Shown: in pieces, positions 61,479-64,000 of the stretch
Layout: the number at the start of each line of letters is the position of its first letter
How positions within the stretch are numbered: position 1 is the stretch's first letter
DNA from: Pseudomonas sp.
GTDB taxonomy: Bacteria > Pseudomonadota > Gammaproteobacteria > Pseudomonadales > Pseudomonadaceae
DNA length: 64,000 nt
Assembly (NCBI RefSeq): GCF_002796985.1
Contig: NZ_PEKX01000012.1
Span: forward strand, 186,001-250,000
Direction of reading: 5' to 3'
Translations under genes and position numbers: made by a program
The notes under the pieces: model-generated
Database searches by the model: none
The model's input: the letters and a program-made list of their open reading frames with translations, nothing else
What the model was told of the DNA's origin: nothing

Positions 61479-61907
61479 GGCGTTCTCTCTTAGAGTTGTC
61501 GTCACGCAGGCGTGGCGTGTCGGCCTACCTTAGCGGTGTAGCGGCTGGGGGCAATGACCGCAGCGCTCAGCGCAATTGACCGCCACGCTCAGTCAGCGAC
61601 CGGCGGCGAGCGCGCCGAAGGCTCTGGAAAGGGGATAACGACGAAGGCGGACGAACGGTCGGCCAGCGCACCAGAGCTGTCACCGTGCCGTCATATAGAT
61701 GGAATATGCCTGGAGTTGCAGGACTTGCTGCCAGATGGTCTAAGCCCGCGCGGCACTAGGCTTAGACTCAAACAGGCAGATGATGCGAAGAGTGCCGTTG
61801 CCGGGTTTTGCCGGCTCGGCTCGAGAAACCAGAAGCCAAGGCATGCGCTCCACTATCAACAGGCCGTGAGTGAGCCGTGCCAAGAACAAGAAAGGCGGAA
61901 GGACATC

Positions 61908-62006
61908 ATGGACAAACAATCGAGAAAATGGCGTCAGGCAAGCCTGATCGTCTTCGCAACCACCGTAGTTTTGATCATCCCCAATCTGAGTCGTCTGGTC
62001 GGCTAG
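61908..62006 (+). CDS. 32-residue single-pass membrane protein
   Basis: MDKQSRKWRQASLIVFATT begins a 32-residue peptide with one membrane helix (about 11-27) after a basic N-terminus, so the N-terminus should be inside. GGAAGGACATC precedes the ATG, a strong ribosome site. A longer reading from 61554 would add 118 residues of random-looking sequence and is rejected. The 429 bases before it hold no other gene I can name. No family recognised. Confidence 0.55.
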   Translation: MDKQSRKWRQASLIVFATTVVLIIPNLSRLVG

Positions 62007-62154
62007 GGCCAGCACCCGGCACCCCCGCCGCTGCGCACCGCGCGCCGCCATCCGCGAGCCACGGTCAACGCAGCGCGGGAGCCACCTCTCCCTGCATCAC
62101 CCCGTCAGCCTCTGCTAATGTTCCGCGGCCCACTCCTGCGCCCCGGATGCGACC

Positions 62155-62961
62155 ATGCGCCCATTGCTGCTGACGCTGCTCCTGCTCTGCCCCACCACGT
62201 TCGCCGCCACGCTCACCCTGGAATTGCCCGACGGCAAGCACGACCTCACTACCGAGCAACTGCTGGCCAACCCCCAGGCGCGGGACATCGAAATCCCCGC
62301 GGACGTCTCCTACAACCGCACCATGCATTACCGCGCGGTGCCGCTGGCGGCGCTGCTGCAAGGTGTGAAGCCGGCTGATCACCTGCAGGCCGTCGCGCTG
62401 GACGGCTTCGCCGCCGAACTGCCGGCCGCGCCGCTGCTGGCGGAGAAAGGCTCGCGCGCCTGGCTGGCCATCGAGGAGCCGAACAAGCCCTGGCCGCCAC
62501 TGGCCGAAGGCAAGCCTTCCGCCGGACCGTTCTACCTGGTGTGGAGCGATCCGAAAGCCGCCGGCATCGGCCCGGAGCAGTGGCCCTTCCAGGTCGCCAG
62601 CATCCGTTACCTGAAGCCGCTGGCCGAACGCTTCCCGGCGCTGCTGCCGGCGAAGAATGCGCCGCAAGCGGTGCAAAACGGCTTCGCCCAGTTCCAGAAG
62701 AACTGCCTGGCCTGCCACCGCCTGAACGGTGCGGGCGACTCGCAGTTCGGCCCGGACCTGAACCTGCCGCACAACCCCACCGAGTACTTCGCACAGGGTT
62801 ACCTCAAGCAGTACATCCGCGACCCGCAGAGCCTGCGGCACTGGCCCGAGGCGCGGATGAAGGGCTTCGCCGCCGATGTGATCAGCGACCCGGAGCTGGA
62901 TCAGATCGTCGCGTATCTGAAGCACATGGCCGGGCGCAAGGCGAAGAGCGCCAGCAACTGA
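62155..62961 (+). CDS. Exported c-type cytochrome with an N-terminal oxidoreductase-like domain
   Basis: 268 residues. Signal peptide ends near TTFAATL. Residues about 20-165 resemble the molybdopterin-binding (sulfite-oxidase-like) fold by pattern (HYRAVPLAALLQGV, SAGPFYLVWSDP) but no molybdenum-ligating Cys is seen. A single haem site CLACH at 184-188 follows, with a Met in ARMKGF as a possible sixth ligand. Possibly an electron carrier for a periplasmic dehydrogenase. Partner unknown. Confidence 0.75.
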   Translation: MRPLLLTLLLLCPTTFAATLTLELPDGKHDLTTEQLLANPQARDIEIPADVSYNRTMHYRAVPLAALLQGVKPADHLQAVALDGFAAELPAAPLLAEKGSRAWLAIEEPNKPWPPLAEGKPSAGPFYLVWSDPKAAGIGPEQWPFQVASIRYLKPLAERFPALLPAKNAPQAVQNGFAQFQKNCLACHRLNGAGDSQFGPDLNLPHNPTEYFAQGYLKQYIRDPQSLRHWPEARMKGFAADVISDPELDQIVAYLKHMAGRKAKSASN

Positions 62962-63135
62962 CTCTCCTGCCCCGCCCGAGGACGCGGGCGGCGCATTCTT
63001 GTCAGCCCCAGACCTCAGAACTACGCTGCTAGAGCGTGCCCTCCCGCTGTGAGCACATTGCCATCAACGTAGGTGCCGACGTTCGGCGCAGTTCGGCCGC
63101 ACGGCTCCCAGAATCAAAACAACAGGAGTCGATTC

Positions 63136-64000
63136 ATGTCCTCAGTGAAATTGTCTTCAGCGCCATTGCTTTCAGTGAAAGCCGCGGCCCTGGCCTTCGC
63201 CGGCGTCAGCCTGCTGTCCAGCGCCTCGTTGCAGGCGGCTGAAGAACTCAAACAGCTCGGCCAGCCCGAAGGCGCGCTCGACATCATTGCCTGGCCCGGC
63301 TACATCGAACGTGGCGAGAGCGACAAGAACTACGACTGGGTCAGTCAGTTCGAGAAGGACAGCGGCTGCAAGGTCAACGTGAAGACCGCCGCCACCTCCG
63401 ACGAGATGGTCAGCCTGATGGCCAAGGGTGGCTACGACCTGGTGACCGCCTCGGGCGACGCCTCGTTGCGGCTGATCTACGGCAAGCGTGTGCAGCCGAT
63501 CAACATCTCCCTGGTGCCCAACTGGAAGAACGTCGACAAGCGCCTGCAGAACGCGCCCTGGCACACCGTGGACGGCAAACACTACGGCACCCCCTACCAG
63601 TGGGGGCCGAACGTGCTGATGTACAACACCAAGGTCTTCCCCAAGGCGCCGGAGAGCTGGAGCGTGGTGTTCAGCGAGCAGAAGCTGCCCGACGGCAAGA
63701 GCAACAAGGGCCGCGTGCAGGCCTACGACGGCCCGATCTACATCGCCGACGCGGCGCTCTATCTGAAGACCACTCAGCCCTCGCTGGGCATCCAGGACCC
63801 GTATGAGCTCAACGAGGAACAATACGCCGCCGCCCTCAAGCTGCTGCGCGAACAACAGAAGCTGATCCACCGCTACTGGCACGATGCGACGGTGCAGATG
63901 AGTGACTTCAAGAACGAGGGCGTCGCCGCTTCCGGCTCCTGGCCTTACCAGGTCAACGCGCTGCAGGGCGAGAAGCAGCCGATCGCCTCGACCATTCCCA
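63136..64000 (+). CDS. ABC transporter substrate-binding protein, polyamine type (partial)
   Basis: The first 288 residues; the end lies past the window. Signal peptide ends near LQAAEELK. The sequence LDIIAWPGYIERGE and DYDLVTASGDASLRLIYGKRVQPI match the PotD/YdcS group that binds spermidine or putrescine. ATG 63136 has AACAGGAGT upstream. The permease and ATPase genes are expected just after the window's right edge. Confidence 0.88.
   Translation, partial: MSSVKLSSAPLLSVKAAALAFAGVSLLSSASLQAAEELKQLGQPEGALDIIAWPGYIERGESDKNYDWVSQFEKDSGCKVNVKTAATSDEMVSLMAKGGYDLVTASGDASLRLIYGKRVQPINISLVPNWKNVDKRLQNAPWHTVDGKHYGTPYQWGPNVLMYNTKVFPKAPESWSVVFSEQKLPDGKSNKGRVQAYDGPIYIADAALYLKTTQPSLGIQDPYELNEEQYAAALKLLREQQKLIHRYWHDATVQMSDFKNEGVAASGSWPYQVNALQGEKQPIASTIP

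Noticed and set aside
61554..61907. 150-residue reading frame ending in the small membrane protein
   Set aside because: The first 118 residues look random and no ribosome site precedes them; only the last 32 residues are credible.

Overview
The window is high-GC, gene-dense chromosomal DNA from a Pseudomonas close to P. aeruginosa. From memory, the gene order acnB - nasS/nasT - nasA - nirB/nirD - nitrate reductase - cobA - oprF - sigX - cmpX - crfX - cmaX - ppsA - pabB - thrH - cysH - cysB runs parallel to PAO1, in the opposite numbering sense. The many REP-type repeats and some extra small genes suggest a relative such as the P. nitroreducens / P. citronellolis / P. knackmussii group; this species guess is an inference. 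I see no prophage, insertion sequence, tRNA, rRNA or CRISPR.

Layout. 1-14.6 kb: end of acnB, then the nitrate assimilation block. It holds the cytoplasmic sensor pair nasS-nasT, a PL7 alginate lyase, a thioesterase, a cytochrome c, the transporter nasA, a PP2C phosphatase-Ser/Thr kinase fusion, nirB, nirD, the nitrate reductase and cobA for siroheme. nasA and nirB each carry a sigma-54-like promoter, ANTAR-type hexaloop hairpin(s) and an intrinsic terminator ahead of the start codon, which is the expected target architecture for NasT antitermination. 14.6-18.6 kb: the envelope-stress block oprF, sigX, cmpX, crfX, cmaX. 18.7-23.7 kb: rraA, a hydrolase, ppsA and its regulator. 23.8-26.4 kb: two exported proteins of unknown function (DUF3300 and DUF2950 types).

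26.6-29.7 kb holds a three-gene operon: a periplasmic retropepsin-like protein, a cysteine-free transglutaminase-like 7-TM protein and a cytoplasmic ATP-grasp ligase. It is preceded by a structured leader that can fold in alternative ways. 29.9-40.8 kb holds a minus-strand locus resembling the Acinetobacter fil genes: a secreted pilin-like protein, a C39 peptidase, two outer-membrane barrels and a MalM-like protein with W-V-D repeats, followed by two tandem MalT-like LuxR regulators. These two loci are the best candidates for poorly described systems.

40.9-53.3 kb is mainly metabolism and regulation: pabB, thrH, cysH, an MFS transporter, cysB, a universal stress protein, a nucleotidase, panE-like, PilZ and a DAHP synthase. 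53.5-64 kb holds a crotonase, two small envelope proteins, a CorA transporter, an amidotransferase, an isochorismatase-fold protein whose nucleophile position is Ser, a FadB-like plus thiolase beta-oxidation pair, a 32-residue membrane protein, a cytochrome c and the start of a polyamine-type ABC binding protein. Seven REP pairs are scattered between genes.
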